From CAZKUN01 sp964555935 (GTDB lineage: Bacteria > Armatimonadota > Zipacnadia > Zipacnadales > VGFC01): a stretch of 25,175 bases of DNA. Location: the NCBI GenBank assembly GCA_964555935.1, contig CAZKUN010000131.1, positions 1 to 25,175 on the forward strand. The letters are read 5' to 3'. Shown here piece after piece: positions 10,079 through 17,549 of the stretch (position 1 is the stretch's first letter; each line of letters starts with the position of its first letter). Below the pieces are notes generated by a model. It saw nothing but the letters and a program-made list of their open reading frames with translations. It was not told the DNA's origin and ran no database searches. The position numbers and the translations under genes were made by a program.

Positions 10079-10111
10079 GGCCCGACACGGCTTTCTGGGC
10101 CGCGTCGGGCC
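10079..10111 (-). terminator. Hairpin terminator after the secreted low-complexity gene
   Basis: A 13-bp stem (10079-10091 with 10099-10111, one mismatch, beginning GGCCCGAC) has a 7-nt loop and lies about 70 bp past the stop of the gene at 10182. A T-rich stretch (GTTTTTAT on the - strand) follows only about 25 nt later, so the shape is right but the U-tract is displaced. The rest of 10026-10181 must also hold the histidine kinase promoter. A TTGAAA at 10061-10066 (- strand) is the best -35-like hexamer, but no convincing -10 is properly spaced from it. Confidence 0.6.
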
Positions 10112-10181
10112 GAGTGCTCACGTTAACTGATGCCACAGGCTCGATGCGCAAGCGGGGTGCCGATTGGATATGAGCATCCGA

Positions 10182-12125
10182 CTAACCCGCGGCGCGAGCC
10201 TCGTCCATCTCGTCCAACAGCCGGGCGCTCTCGCGCGCGGCGTCATCAAGCAGTTCAGCATCGACCCACCAGTAGTTCGCCGGGTCGGCGACAACCGCCT
10301 CCACTAGCCACGCGTTTTCGTAGCTGCGGAACATGAACTCCATTGTCGCCTTCTTGGGCCGCTCGCCCTCGAGTTCGAATTCATGCTCAGCGATCGCCCA
10401 GACCAGCCCTGGCTCCATCTCCTCAACCTGCACGAAGCGGAATTCACTCTTGACCTGCGCGTCGAACGCGTCGAGCATCAGGTCGAGCATCACGGGAGCC
10501 GCCAGGATCCACGGATCCTCCTGCTCCCAATCGTGCTGGATGGCCACTCCGGCGCCTGGCGTCAGGTGCGCCTGCAACAGCTCGACGTCTCCCGTTGTCC
10601 ATGCGACCGCAATGTCGGTCAGCGTCGTGTGGAGCTCGGTGTCAATCCACTGAGCGTCCTCGTAGTAGCGAGTCTCGCGGATCGGCACTTCGATGTAGTT
10701 GTCGTAGTAGTGGTGGACCTGGATCTGCGTGGAAGACCGCGGCCAGTAGTAGTTGCCCCACCACCATGGGTCATACCAGCCCGCGCCCCAGCCGCCGTAG
10801 ACGTACTGGCGAGGATGGCTGCGGTAGTAGTAATGGTGGTACTGAGGCGTGTAACGTCCGCCGTGACCGCCCGCGCGTCTGGACCGGTGTGGTGGACGCC
10901 ACTTGTCACCCGGGTGGTGACCATCGCCCCGGAAGGGGAATGGCTCGCCCACGTGGCCGCCGCCGCGTCGGCCTCCGCCGGGCTTGTGCGGTCGCGTATC
11001 GTTGCCCAAACGCGGGCCGCGATGGTCGCCGCCGCGTGGCTCCGGCGCAGTACGGTATCTCGGCGGATTCGGGTCCTGGCCCGGCATCGGCGTGGAGTAA
11101 CCGGGGACGAAGACCTCACGCCCTGGCTTGCCATCACCATTGCCTGGCCGTGGCCCGGATCGATCGCCGCGCTGACCGCCGCCCTGGCCTGGCGCGGTTG
11201 GTCGCACGCGTTCGTCCGGGTCCGGACCGACATCTGGCCCGCCACGGTCGCCCCGGCCGGGACGCGGCTCGGTGTCAACTCGCGGCGTGGTCGGTCTCGT
11301 ACGGTCCTCTGGAGGTGTCGACGTCTCCGGTCGAGCGCGCTCGCCCCGATTGCCGGACGGCGCCGATTCCACTCGCGGAGGTCTCGGAGTTACTGTGGTG
11401 CGTCCGAGCCCCTCACCCGCGGGCCTATATCTGGAGCCCGATACGCTCGGGACGCGGTCGCGATCGATCTCAGATCCGCGGCCGGGTCTGGCTTCAGAGC
11501 CCGAGACGGCCGGGACGCGGTCGCGATCGATCTGAAATCCACCTCTTGGTTGCGGCGACGTCGCGCGAGGCGCGGATCGCCGTTCGGTCACTGTCGGTCT
11601 CGGCGACTGTGGCCGAGGGGTGGGTTCCGTGACCCGTCGTGGTTGCGTGTAGGTCGGTCTCGACGGACGGGAGGGACTTGCTGTGCTCCCGCCACGCCCT
11701 GGCATCGTGGTGCTGTAACCAACGGGCCGCCTGCTGGAACTCGACCCGATCGACCGGCGGCCCGAGCTCGCGGGTCGGGGACTCGTCGTCCGCGGAGTCG
11801 CCGGGCGAGCGCTTGGCCGCGATGAGCCGCCGCTCCGAGGCATCGACGTCGATGACCCGGCGCCACGTCTCTCCGTCGAGCGTCCTGATGTCGCCTTGGG
11901 TTTGGAACTAGAAGTCGAGCGGCTCGGTCTGGTGGCGGAGGGTTTCGAGCCGACGGATCCCGGCAGACTCGTTGACCTCCCTATGGAACGCGTTCCGCCC
12001 CCAGCCTTGCCCCCTTTGGCAAACGCTGGGGCTGCCGCGACCAGTACGAGCGTGATAGCAGTCATCAGAGCGATGACCGCCCATCCGTCGATCCGCAGTA
12101 TCTGGGTGCTGCGTCTGGTAGTCAT
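10182..12125 (-). CDS. Secreted low-complexity protein with C-terminal NTF2/Tim44-like domain
   Basis: The product has 647 residues. Residues 1-36 form a signal peptide (RR early, hydrophobic 15-33, APAFA then KGGK). Residues 37 to about 430 are a disordered Pro/Ser/Arg/Gly-rich region. It includes a 21-residue tandem repeat with IDRDRVP(A/S)VSGS, and scattered YST-MPG-like motifs. Next comes a Tyr/Trp/His-rich stretch (YHHYYYRSHPRQYVYGGWG, then WYDPWWWGNYYW). From about 493 to 615 there is a folded alpha+beta domain starting WIDTELHTTLTDIAVAWTTGD that looks like the SnoaL/NTF2/Tim44 superfamily. The ATG has AAGGGAG 9 nt upstream, but that site can be masked by a leader stem. A 480-codon frame on the other strand is a composition shadow. 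No function can be assigned; an extracytoplasmic envelope role is likely. Confidence 0.8.
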   Translation of the reverse strand: MTTRRSTQILRIDGWAVIALMTAITLVLVAAAPAFAKGGKAGGGTRSIGRSTSLPGSVGSKPSATRPSRSTSSSKPKATSGRSTERRGAGSSTSMPRSGGSSRPSARPATPRTTSPRPASSGRRSIGSSSSRRPVGYSTTMPGRGGSTASPSRPSRPTYTQPRRVTEPTPRPQSPRPTVTERRSAPRATSPQPRGGFQIDRDRVPAVSGSEARPGRGSEIDRDRVPSVSGSRYRPAGEGLGRTTVTPRPPRVESAPSGNRGERARPETSTPPEDRTRPTTPRVDTEPRPGRGDRGGPDVGPDPDERVRPTAPGQGGGQRGDRSGPRPGNGDGKPGREVFVPGYSTPMPGQDPNPPRYRTAPEPRGGDHRGPRLGNDTRPHKPGGGRRGGGHVGEPFPFRGDGHHPGDKWRPPHRSRRAGGHGGRYTPQYHHYYYRSHPRQYVYGGWGAGWYDPWWWGNYYWPRSSTQIQVHHYYDNYIEVPIRETRYYEDAQWIDTELHTTLTDIAVAWTTGDVELLQAHLTPGAGVAIQHDWEQEDPWILAAPVMLDLMLDAFDAQVKSEFRFVQVEEMEPGLVWAIAEHEFELEGERPKKATMEFMFRSYENAWLVEAVVADPANYWWVDAELLDDAARESARLLDEMDEARAAG

Positions 12126-12131
12126 GGGGGT

Positions 12132-12222
12132 ACACTCCCTTCCTCCGGGTTTCGGCCCTCGGGTTACAAGGTTTCCCTTGTGTCGGGGAGCCCGCCGGCC
12201 CAGTATCCCGGAACGGGAGTGT
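12132..12222 (-). promoter_or_regulatory. Structured 5' leader that can sequester the ribosome binding site of the secreted low-complexity gene
   Basis: On the - strand ACACTCCC-(G)-TTCC (12222 to 12210) is complementary to GGAAGGGAGTGT (12143 to 12132). This gives 12 base pairs with a single bulged G (12214) and encloses 66 nt. The 3' arm contains the Shine-Dalgarno sequence of the gene starting at 12125, so the paired form would block initiation. The enclosed part has a hairpin ACAAGG-GAAA-CCTTGT (12181 to 12166) with a GNRA tetraloop and a smaller GGG-CCGAAA-CCC. I compared it mentally with c-di-GMP-I, cobalamin, fluoride, SAM and yybP-type riboswitches and did not find their core motifs. 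An RNA thermometer, a new riboswitch or an autoregulatory protein site are all possible; nothing shows which. Confidence 0.5.
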
Positions 12223-12260
12223 CATCTGGCTCGCGGTTCGGCACCGGGTTGGCGGTCCTG

Positions 12261-12662
12261 CTACCGTCGCCGCCGCTTCTTGCGGTTTGAGTCTCGGTTG
12301 CGCTTCAGGTCGACGAGGCGCGACTCGCTGTGCTTCATAAACGACGAGAGACGCTCCTCGAACGACTCTGACTGGCGCCCCTGAGGCGCGCCACGCGGCG
12401 CTGGTTCGATTGGACGGATCGGCTCGCGCGCTTCAGCCTGCTTGGCGGACAGTTGAAGACGCCCTCGTTCGTCCGTCCCCAGGATCTTTACCTTGACCGC
12501 GCCGCCCTCTTCGAAGTAGTCGCCGACATCACGCACGTACGCGTCGGCAATCTCCGATATATGCACGAGGCCGGAACGGCCTTCGGGCAACGAGACAATA
12601 ATCCCGAACTTAACTAGCTTAACGACTTTGCCCTCTACTACGTCACCGGGCGCGACAGACAT
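12261..12662 (-). CDS. S1-domain RNA-binding protein (YabR/GSP13-like)
   Basis: From ATG 12660-12662 the product is 133 residues, close to the usual 130. One S1 (OB-fold) domain spans about 1-75: GDVVEGKVVKLVKFGIIVSL, GRSGLVHISEIAD, VKVKILGTDERGRLQLSAKQ. A Pro-rich linker follows, then a strongly basic tail ending KKRRRR. Such proteins bind RNA and associate with ribosomes. An in-frame ATG at 12720-12722 would add 20 residues. It lies only about 17 nt from the predicted transcription start and lacks a ribosome binding site, whereas the chosen start has a G-rich AGGGGGG 12 nt upstream; neither is ideal. The gene has its own consensus promoter and is followed after 135 bp by the secreted low-complexity gene, possibly in the same transcript. 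Confidence 0.88.
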   Translation of the reverse strand: MSVAPGDVVEGKVVKLVKFGIIVSLPEGRSGLVHISEIADAYVRDVGDYFEEGGAVKVKILGTDERGRLQLSAKQAEAREPIRPIEPAPRGAPQGRQSESFEERLSSFMKHSESRLVDLKRNRDSNRKKRRRR

Positions 12663-12745
12663 TCTAGAACGACGCCCCCCTGAAGGTCGGCCCCGATACG
12701 CGGGCGACTGGGAGAATTCCATCTGTGCGGAACGGTACTACCCGC

Positions 12746-12774
12746 ATTATATAGTATGCCCAATGGGGTGTCAA
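12746..12774 (-). promoter_or_regulatory. Perfect consensus sigma-70-type promoter for the S1-domain gene
   Basis: Reading the - strand, TTGACA (12774 to 12769) is followed by a 17-nt spacer and TATAAT (12751 to 12746). Both hexamers match the housekeeping consensus exactly. The transcription start is predicted near 12739, giving a leader of about 17 nt to the upstream ATG or about 77 nt to the preferred one. Confidence 0.85.
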
Positions 12775-12817
12775 GCTACACCCAGCCTGCCGAAACCCCA
12801 GGAAATTGAGCTAAACT

Positions 12818-12832
12818 GAGGGCACAGCCCTC
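12818..12832 (-). terminator. Hairpin after the discoidin-domain gene
   Basis: GAGGGC and GCCCTC form a 6-bp stem with a 3-nt loop, 10 bp past the stop codon and followed on the - strand by AGTTTAGCTCAATTTCC. It is a modest rho-independent-like terminator closing the cell-wall operon before the S1 promoter. Confidence 0.55.
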
Positions 12833-12841
12833 CTGACATCG

Positions 12842-14185
12842 CTACTCGCCCGGCCCCGTCTCCGTCAGAACGCCTTCGCGATAACGCTTCAATTCAACAA
12901 GGGAGCGATCGATTCTATCCGCAATTCCACCAATAACAGACACATCTACCGAGTGCCGAAACACGCCGAATTCGCCGAACTCGACGTAGCGGTCGCTACC
13001 GAAGTTCGACCAGACTTTCACCCGAACATAGCGCGCCTCCATCGGCGCGAATTGCAGCCAGTGTCGGGCGGGCTCCATGGGCAGCGTCCACACGCCGAGG
13101 CTCGTCCATGGCCCATCGACCTCGCTGGTTGAGACTTCCAACTCAACATGCTTCGCGCCGCGCATCATCCCCCACGGGTCGCGCGTGTTGGTATCGATGA
13201 TCGCGGAATCGATCACGGCACCATATTCGCCCGGGATCGCGAAGGCAATCATCTCCGGCGCGTCCTCAGTCGGCTTGCGGTTCGATGACCACCCAAGGGA
13301 GTTGTGGTCAGGGTCGTCGGCTGACGTGGCGATGAGGCCATCGATCAGGTTCTGAGAGCCCCACTGCTCGAGTTCCTTGTCGTCTTCATCGAGAGCGACG
13401 CTGGAGGTGTAGATCACGCTGCCGCCGTTCTTCGCGGCAATCAGGCTGTCTTCGATGTTTGGCGGGCCAATGTTACCTGCCTCGGCCCCCGCACGCGCCG
13501 CGGCGAATCGTCGCAGGCGCGCGAGTTCACTCTCCATGCCCTCGATCGCCTTCGTCAGTTCGTCGTCGCCGACCAGAGCCTCGAAGACCTCGAACTCACC
13601 GAAGCCCACGCGGGCGTTCGATCCATGGTTCGAGTTGATCAGCAGTCTGACGTACTTGGCTGGCGTCGGCGCCGGAAGGACGAAGCGCTGCGGCCTGGCG
13701 ACGTTGATGCATTCGAAGTTACTCACCCGCTGCCACGGGCCCTCAGCTCCGATCACAGACACCTCAACGGTGAAGTTCTTGACCCATCGCCCGATGACCC
13801 TCGGATCGTTCGTCCTCGGGTCAATGCGAACCGCGCCGATCAGACGCTGCCTGTTGCCGGCAAAGCCGAATACCACCCATGCCGGCTCCCGCACGGCCGG
13901 CGCGGTGGTCGTCGCCCATCCGTAGGAGTTTGCCGGGACGATCTCACCCTCGACGCGCTTCCCATCGATCAGGTTCTCCTTGCGCCACTCGGCGGAAACC
14001 GGGCCCTTCCGGCTCTCGCGGATCTCGCTGGAGGCTTTGATGACCTGCCCGCCCTGCTCGCGCGCTACGATGTTCACGGCTCCGTATATGACATCGTCGG
14101 CCGGCGCCGTGACCATCGTCAGGCATGATGCAACGCCTACAAGCAGAGCGATAGTGCAGACCCGGAGGGTGGTGTTCTGATTCAT
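12842..14185 (-). CDS. Probable lipoprotein with two discoidin (F5/8 type C-like) domains
   Basis: The product has 447 residues. The N-terminus has a hydrophobic h-region ending VASC, a plausible lipobox with Cys21; cleavage after TAPA (signal peptidase I) is the alternative. Two galactose-binding-like beta-sandwich domains cover about 45-203 and 245-410. Their C-terminal strands repeat each other: AKYVRLLINSNHGSN...FGEFEVFE versus ARYVRVKVWSNFGSD...FGEFGVFR. A charged coiled coil (206-232) separates them and a second short one (417-437) ends the protein. Discoidin domains bind glycans or other surface ligands. The ATG has GAGAGG 5 nt upstream. It begins 45 bp after the kinase gene, so it is probably the last gene of that operon. 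A cell-surface glycan-binding role is inference. Confidence 0.85.
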   Translation of the reverse strand: MNQNTTLRVCTIALLVGVASCLTMVTAPADDVIYGAVNIVAREQGGQVIKASSEIRESRKGPVSAEWRKENLIDGKRVEGEIVPANSYGWATTTAPAVREPAWVVFGFAGNRQRLIGAVRIDPRTNDPRVIGRWVKNFTVEVSVIGAEGPWQRVSNFECINVARPQRFVLPAPTPAKYVRLLINSNHGSNARVGFGEFEVFEALVGDDELTKAIEGMESELARLRRFAAARAGAEAGNIGPPNIEDSLIAAKNGGSVIYTSSVALDEDDKELEQWGSQNLIDGLIATSADDPDHNSLGWSSNRKPTEDAPEMIAFAIPGEYGAVIDSAIIDTNTRDPWGMMRGAKHVELEVSTSEVDGPWTSLGVWTLPMEPARHWLQFAPMEARYVRVKVWSNFGSDRYVEFGEFGVFRHSVDVSVIGGIADRIDRSLVELKRYREGVLTETGPGE

Positions 14186-14230
14186 GAGTGCCTCTCTTGG
14201 TTCTCGTAGCCGCGGCTGCGACGCGCGCTG

Positions 14231-16111
14231 CTATTCAGGCTCGATTATCTCATCCGTGGGCTCGACCGGTGCGGCTGGGGCCGGTAGGTGGACGGACTCA
14301 ATCTGCTCTCCGTCGCGAAGGACCTCAATCCACGCAGCGCCCGTCGTCCTGATCTGCTGTTCGACGTTCGTGCCCGGATCGTGGAAGTCATCGTGGACCA
14401 CGAGCTTCAGTTCTTCCTCATCCACCACCACAATCTTGATGCGCTGCCCCTCACGCACCCCACCTACTATGACAGACACATCGAAGCGACGTTCCATCGG
14501 GTCGTCGCCAACGTAAGCCGTATCCTCGTCGATGGTAACCATGGGTTCTTGCTCGACGGGATCGTCCTCGCCACCGGGATCGACCTCGCCTGGGTCCCCG
14601 GGATCATCGACTTCGGTCGGTTCCGCCGGGCCCTCGGACACGGTGAGGTCGACGGCCTGTCCGGTCTTCACCTCGAGGCCTGGGCGAGGATCTTGGGCCA
14701 TGACCTCGCCTTCAGGCGCCGTGTCGTCGTTGACGTAGGCTATCTCCCCCACCAGCAGCTCGATCCGTTTGAGATTCGCATCAGCGACTTCGAGAGGCAC
14801 GCCCACTACGTCGATGACCTCCACAGTCACGTCCTCGATGGCCTCCGGCGCCGCAATCGTGACGTCGACCTCAGACCCGATCTCGACTCGCGCGCTCATC
14901 AGAGGGTCCTGGGAGATGACCGTCCCAGGCGGCGCCTCCGTATCTTCTTCCTCATCAACGTCGCCCAGACGAAGCTCCGCATCCGCCAGCATCTGACTCG
15001 CCTGCGGCACGGATAGCCCCGTCACGCCCGGAACAGTCGCCATTGGCGGCGTCTGCGGACCGGGGAAGAACAGTTCCTTCAGCAGGAACACGAGCCCCAC
15101 GATCGCAACGATGCCGATCATGAAACCCATGACGCCCCAGAACCACCCCCCGCCCGACGACGCCACGGCGGGCTGAGCATCCGGCCGGCGTGGGCCTGGC
15201 GACGTCTCGCGTACGGGTAGGCTGGACACCGGCTCAGGATGGCGGGGCAAGACCATCGTCTGCGTCGCGTCGGGCTCCACATCAGACGCCGTCACCGGCG
15301 CCCCGGCGGCGAGCCGGCGCAGGTCTGCCAGCATTTCCCCGGCCGACTGGTACCGCTGGTTGGGGTCAGTGGCCATCGCCTTGAGCACCACGTGCTCGGC
15401 AGCGGGGGGTATGTTCGGATTCAGCGCTCGCGGCGCGGGAGGCGGCCCCGCGAGGCGTTTGGCGATCACCGCATCGGTTGTCTCGCCCTGAAACGGCGTT
15501 CGCCCTGTCAGCCCCTCATACATGACCACGCCAAGCGAGTAGAGATCTGATTGGGGCGTCGGGGCGTTGCCGTGGACTTCCTCCGGCGACAGGTAGTGAG
15601 CGGATCCGACCAGGGGCTTCCCATCGTGAGCCTCACCGATCGCAGCGGCGATGCCGAAGTCGGCGAGCTTGGCCCGGCCGTCGGTCGTGAACAGTATGTT
15701 GTGCGGCTTGACGTCGCGGTGGATGATCCCGTGCTGATGAGCGTACCCAAGGGCCTCACAGGCATGAAGCGCTACTTCAGCGACCTTGTGCACGGGCAAC
15801 GGGGCGAAATCCCGGATTATCGACTTGAGGTCGGGCTCGGGCAGATATTCGATGACGATGAAGTGCCGACCGTCCTCAGCGCCCGTGTCGAAGATCTGCG
15901 CGATGTTCGCATGGGAAAGCCGCGCCGCTGACTGGGCCTCCGCGCGGAATCGACCAACGATCTCCTCATCACCCGCGAGTTCGGCGTGCAGCATCTTGAT
16001 AGCAACGCGACGTTCCAGCGAGCGGTCGAAGCCACGGTAAACCGTGGCCATCCCGCCGCGTCCGATTTCTTCTTCAACCTGGTACCGCCCGGCCAACAGG
16101 CCACCATTCAT
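14231..16111 (-). CDS. pknB: PASTA-domain serine/threonine protein kinase (PknB-like)
   Basis: The product is a 626-residue membrane-anchored eukaryotic-type kinase. The kinase domain spans about 9-270, with GRGGMATVY (18-26), Lys39 in VAIK, catalytic HRDVKPHN (131-138, Asp133), DFG (151-153), GSAHYLSPEE and SDLYSLGV; all catalytic residues are intact. A Pro-rich linker leads to one transmembrane helix (about 322-348), two extracellular PASTA-like repeats (356-421 and 425-494), an acidic D/E/P/G linker (495-535) and a small beta-rich C-terminal domain (538-607). PASTA repeats sense peptidoglycan fragments or lipid II. The kinase would regulate wall growth, with its FHA neighbours as likely phospho-readers. 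GGAG lies 9 nt before the ATG. Only two PASTA repeats and the extra C-terminal domain differ from mycobacterial PknB. Confidence 0.95.
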   Translation of the reverse strand: MNGGLLAGRYQVEEEIGRGGMATVYRGFDRSLERRVAIKMLHAELAGDEEIVGRFRAEAQSAARLSHANIAQIFDTGAEDGRHFIVIEYLPEPDLKSIIRDFAPLPVHKVAEVALHACEALGYAHQHGIIHRDVKPHNILFTTDGRAKLADFGIAAAIGEAHDGKPLVGSAHYLSPEEVHGNAPTPQSDLYSLGVVMYEGLTGRTPFQGETTDAVIAKRLAGPPPAPRALNPNIPPAAEHVVLKAMATDPNQRYQSAGEMLADLRRLAAGAPVTASDVEPDATQTMVLPRHPEPVSSLPVRETSPGPRRPDAQPAVASSGGGWFWGVMGFMIGIVAIVGLVFLLKELFFPGPQTPPMATVPGVTGLSVPQASQMLADAELRLGDVDEEEDTEAPPGTVISQDPLMSARVEIGSEVDVTIAAPEAIEDVTVEVIDVVGVPLEVADANLKRIELLVGEIAYVNDDTAPEGEVMAQDPRPGLEVKTGQAVDLTVSEGPAEPTEVDDPGDPGEVDPGGEDDPVEQEPMVTIDEDTAYVGDDPMERRFDVSVIVGGVREGQRIKIVVVDEEELKLVVHDDFHDPGTNVEQQIRTTGAAWIEVLRDGEQIESVHLPAPAAPVEPTDEIIEPE

Positions 16112-16151
16112 AAGCTAGTCTCCGTCGACTAAGGGCGCTCGCCGGCCGCCC

Positions 16152-17549
16152 TCACTTCAGCAGTTCCTCAATAATGTCTCTTGCGATGGGAGCCGCGACC
16201 GCGCCGCCGCTCCCGCCGTGTTCCACAATCACTGCCACAGCCACTCGCGGATCGTCAGCCGGCGCGAACCCAACGCACCACGCGTGCGCGGCGCCGCTCG
16301 GGTTCTCCGCCGAGCCGGTCTTGCCGGCTACCTTGACTCTGGGTATAGCCGCCTCGTCCGCGGTTCCCGATTCGACCGCAAGCTCCATCATCCCTGCCAG
16401 GATCCCCGCGGTCGAAGGTCTAATTGCCTGGCGAGTGCTTCCTGGTTCGCCATGACGGAGCACTCGTCCATCGGGATCGAGCACTGCTTTCACAAGCCAC
16501 GGATCGACGAGTCGGCCCTCTTGGGAGATCGCCCCCGCCAGCCGCGCCGCCGCCAAGGGCGTCACGGCCAGCTTGCCTTGACCGATGGCATAGTTCGCCG
16601 AAGCCCGCTCGCCCACATCGTCAGTGCCGACCTGACTTTCCTGAGCCCAGAGGACGAGGTTGGGCGCTGCGAAGATGCCGGATTCACTCGCAAACTCAGA
16701 CATCCGCTCGGTGCCCAGGTCGATCCCCAGATGCGCGAAGTAGACGTTGCATGAATTCGCAACAGCGCCTTCCATGTCCAGCTTGCCATGCCCGGTGCGC
16801 TTCCAGCACCCCATCTCGCGCCCGTCGACCCAGATGCTTCCCGTGCAGACGTGCTCGCGGTCGACGCTAACCGTGCCGCCCTCGATCGCGGCCGCGCCGA
16901 CGATCAGTTTGAAGATCGACCCCGGAGGATATACGCCCCGCAAGGCCCGGTTCAAGCCCGGTGAATCCGGATCCGTGTTGAACAGCGTGAAGGCCCGGTC
17001 CGTGGCCTTGATCTCGAGCGGATCGTACGTCGGCCCGCTCGCCAGCACAAGGATCTCACCGGTGCGCGGATCAATCGCCACAGCGGCGCCAGCTCGCCGC
17101 CGAAGACCACGTCGCGCGGCGCGCTGCGCATCCGTGACGATGGTCAGCTCAACATCGTTGCCGACCGGTCCACCACCAGCGAGGTCAGCCAGCGGCCCGC
17201 GATGCAGCGCCGATTGCACGAGGTCGTCGCGAAGGGCGTTCTGCAGCCCTGTCTTCGCGTCGTAACCGGTTAGGTGACAGAACGTGAGCGGGGACGAATA
17301 CGCACGCAGCCACGGGCCGCTGTCGCCGTCGCGTTTCCGCCCGAGGATTTCCACGCCATCGCCCGACAGTATCCGCCCGGGTTTGACCGTTGCCGCCCGA
17401 GCCTTCGCCCGCCCGTTCGCCGGGTGTCCCATCAGTTCTCGTCCGCGGTAGACCGCCCAGTAGCCCACGTAGAACGGCATCGCGCAGAACGCCAGCAACG
17501 TGACCAGCGCCAGTTCGCGAATCTTGCTGCCAAGCTCAGTCCGGGTCAT
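16152..17549 (-). CDS. pbpA: Penicillin-binding transpeptidase (PbpA-like class B PBP)
   Basis: The product has 465 residues: one N-terminal transmembrane helix (about 13-33), a short juxtamembrane dimerisation region and a D,D-transpeptidase domain. The three active-site motifs are intact: SxxK as Ser211-Ile-Phe-Lys214 in PPGSIFK, SxN as Ser266-Cys-Asn268 and KTG as Lys410-Thr-Gly412. It cross-links peptidoglycan in the periplasm or outer-face space and is the expected partner of the RodA-like gene immediately upstream. Its ATG overlaps that stop by 4 bp (ATGA), so the two are probably translationally coupled and made in equal amounts. Length and domain order match PbpA of the actinobacterial fha-rodA-pbpA-pkn cluster. 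The kinase gene follows after 40 bp. Confidence 0.95.
   Translation of the reverse strand: MTRTELGSKIRELALVTLLAFCAMPFYVGYWAVYRGRELMGHPANGRAKARAATVKPGRILSGDGVEILGRKRDGDSGPWLRAYSSPLTFCHLTGYDAKTGLQNALRDDLVQSALHRGPLADLAGGGPVGNDVELTIVTDAQRAARRGLRRRAGAAVAIDPRTGEILVLASGPTYDPLEIKATDRAFTLFNTDPDSPGLNRALRGVYPPGSIFKLIVGAAAIEGGTVSVDREHVCTGSIWVDGREMGCWKRTGHGKLDMEGAVANSCNVYFAHLGIDLGTERMSEFASESGIFAAPNLVLWAQESQVGTDDVGERASANYAIGQGKLAVTPLAAARLAGAISQEGRLVDPWLVKAVLDPDGRVLRHGEPGSTRQAIRPSTAGILAGMMELAVESGTADEAAIPRVKVAGKTGSAENPSGAAHAWCVGFAPADDPRVAVAVIVEHGGSGGAVAAPIARDIIEELLK

Noticed and set aside
10383..11825. 480-codon frame on the + strand opposite the secreted low-complexity gene
   Set aside because: No ribosome binding site, no domain, Arg/Trp/Ser-rich composition. 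The - strand frame has a signal peptide, ribosome binding site and a folded C-terminal domain.
12126..12260. Known riboswitch class in the leader of the secreted protein gene
   Set aside because: The GAAA-capped hairpin recalled c-di-GMP-I RNA, but its conserved core strings are not there; left as an unassigned structured leader.
14206..14221. Short palindrome (AGCCGCGGCT core) between kinase and discoidin genes
   Set aside because: Ten perfect bp plus wobble, no U-run, and within a 45-bp operon gap that also holds a ribosome binding site; too weak to call a terminator.
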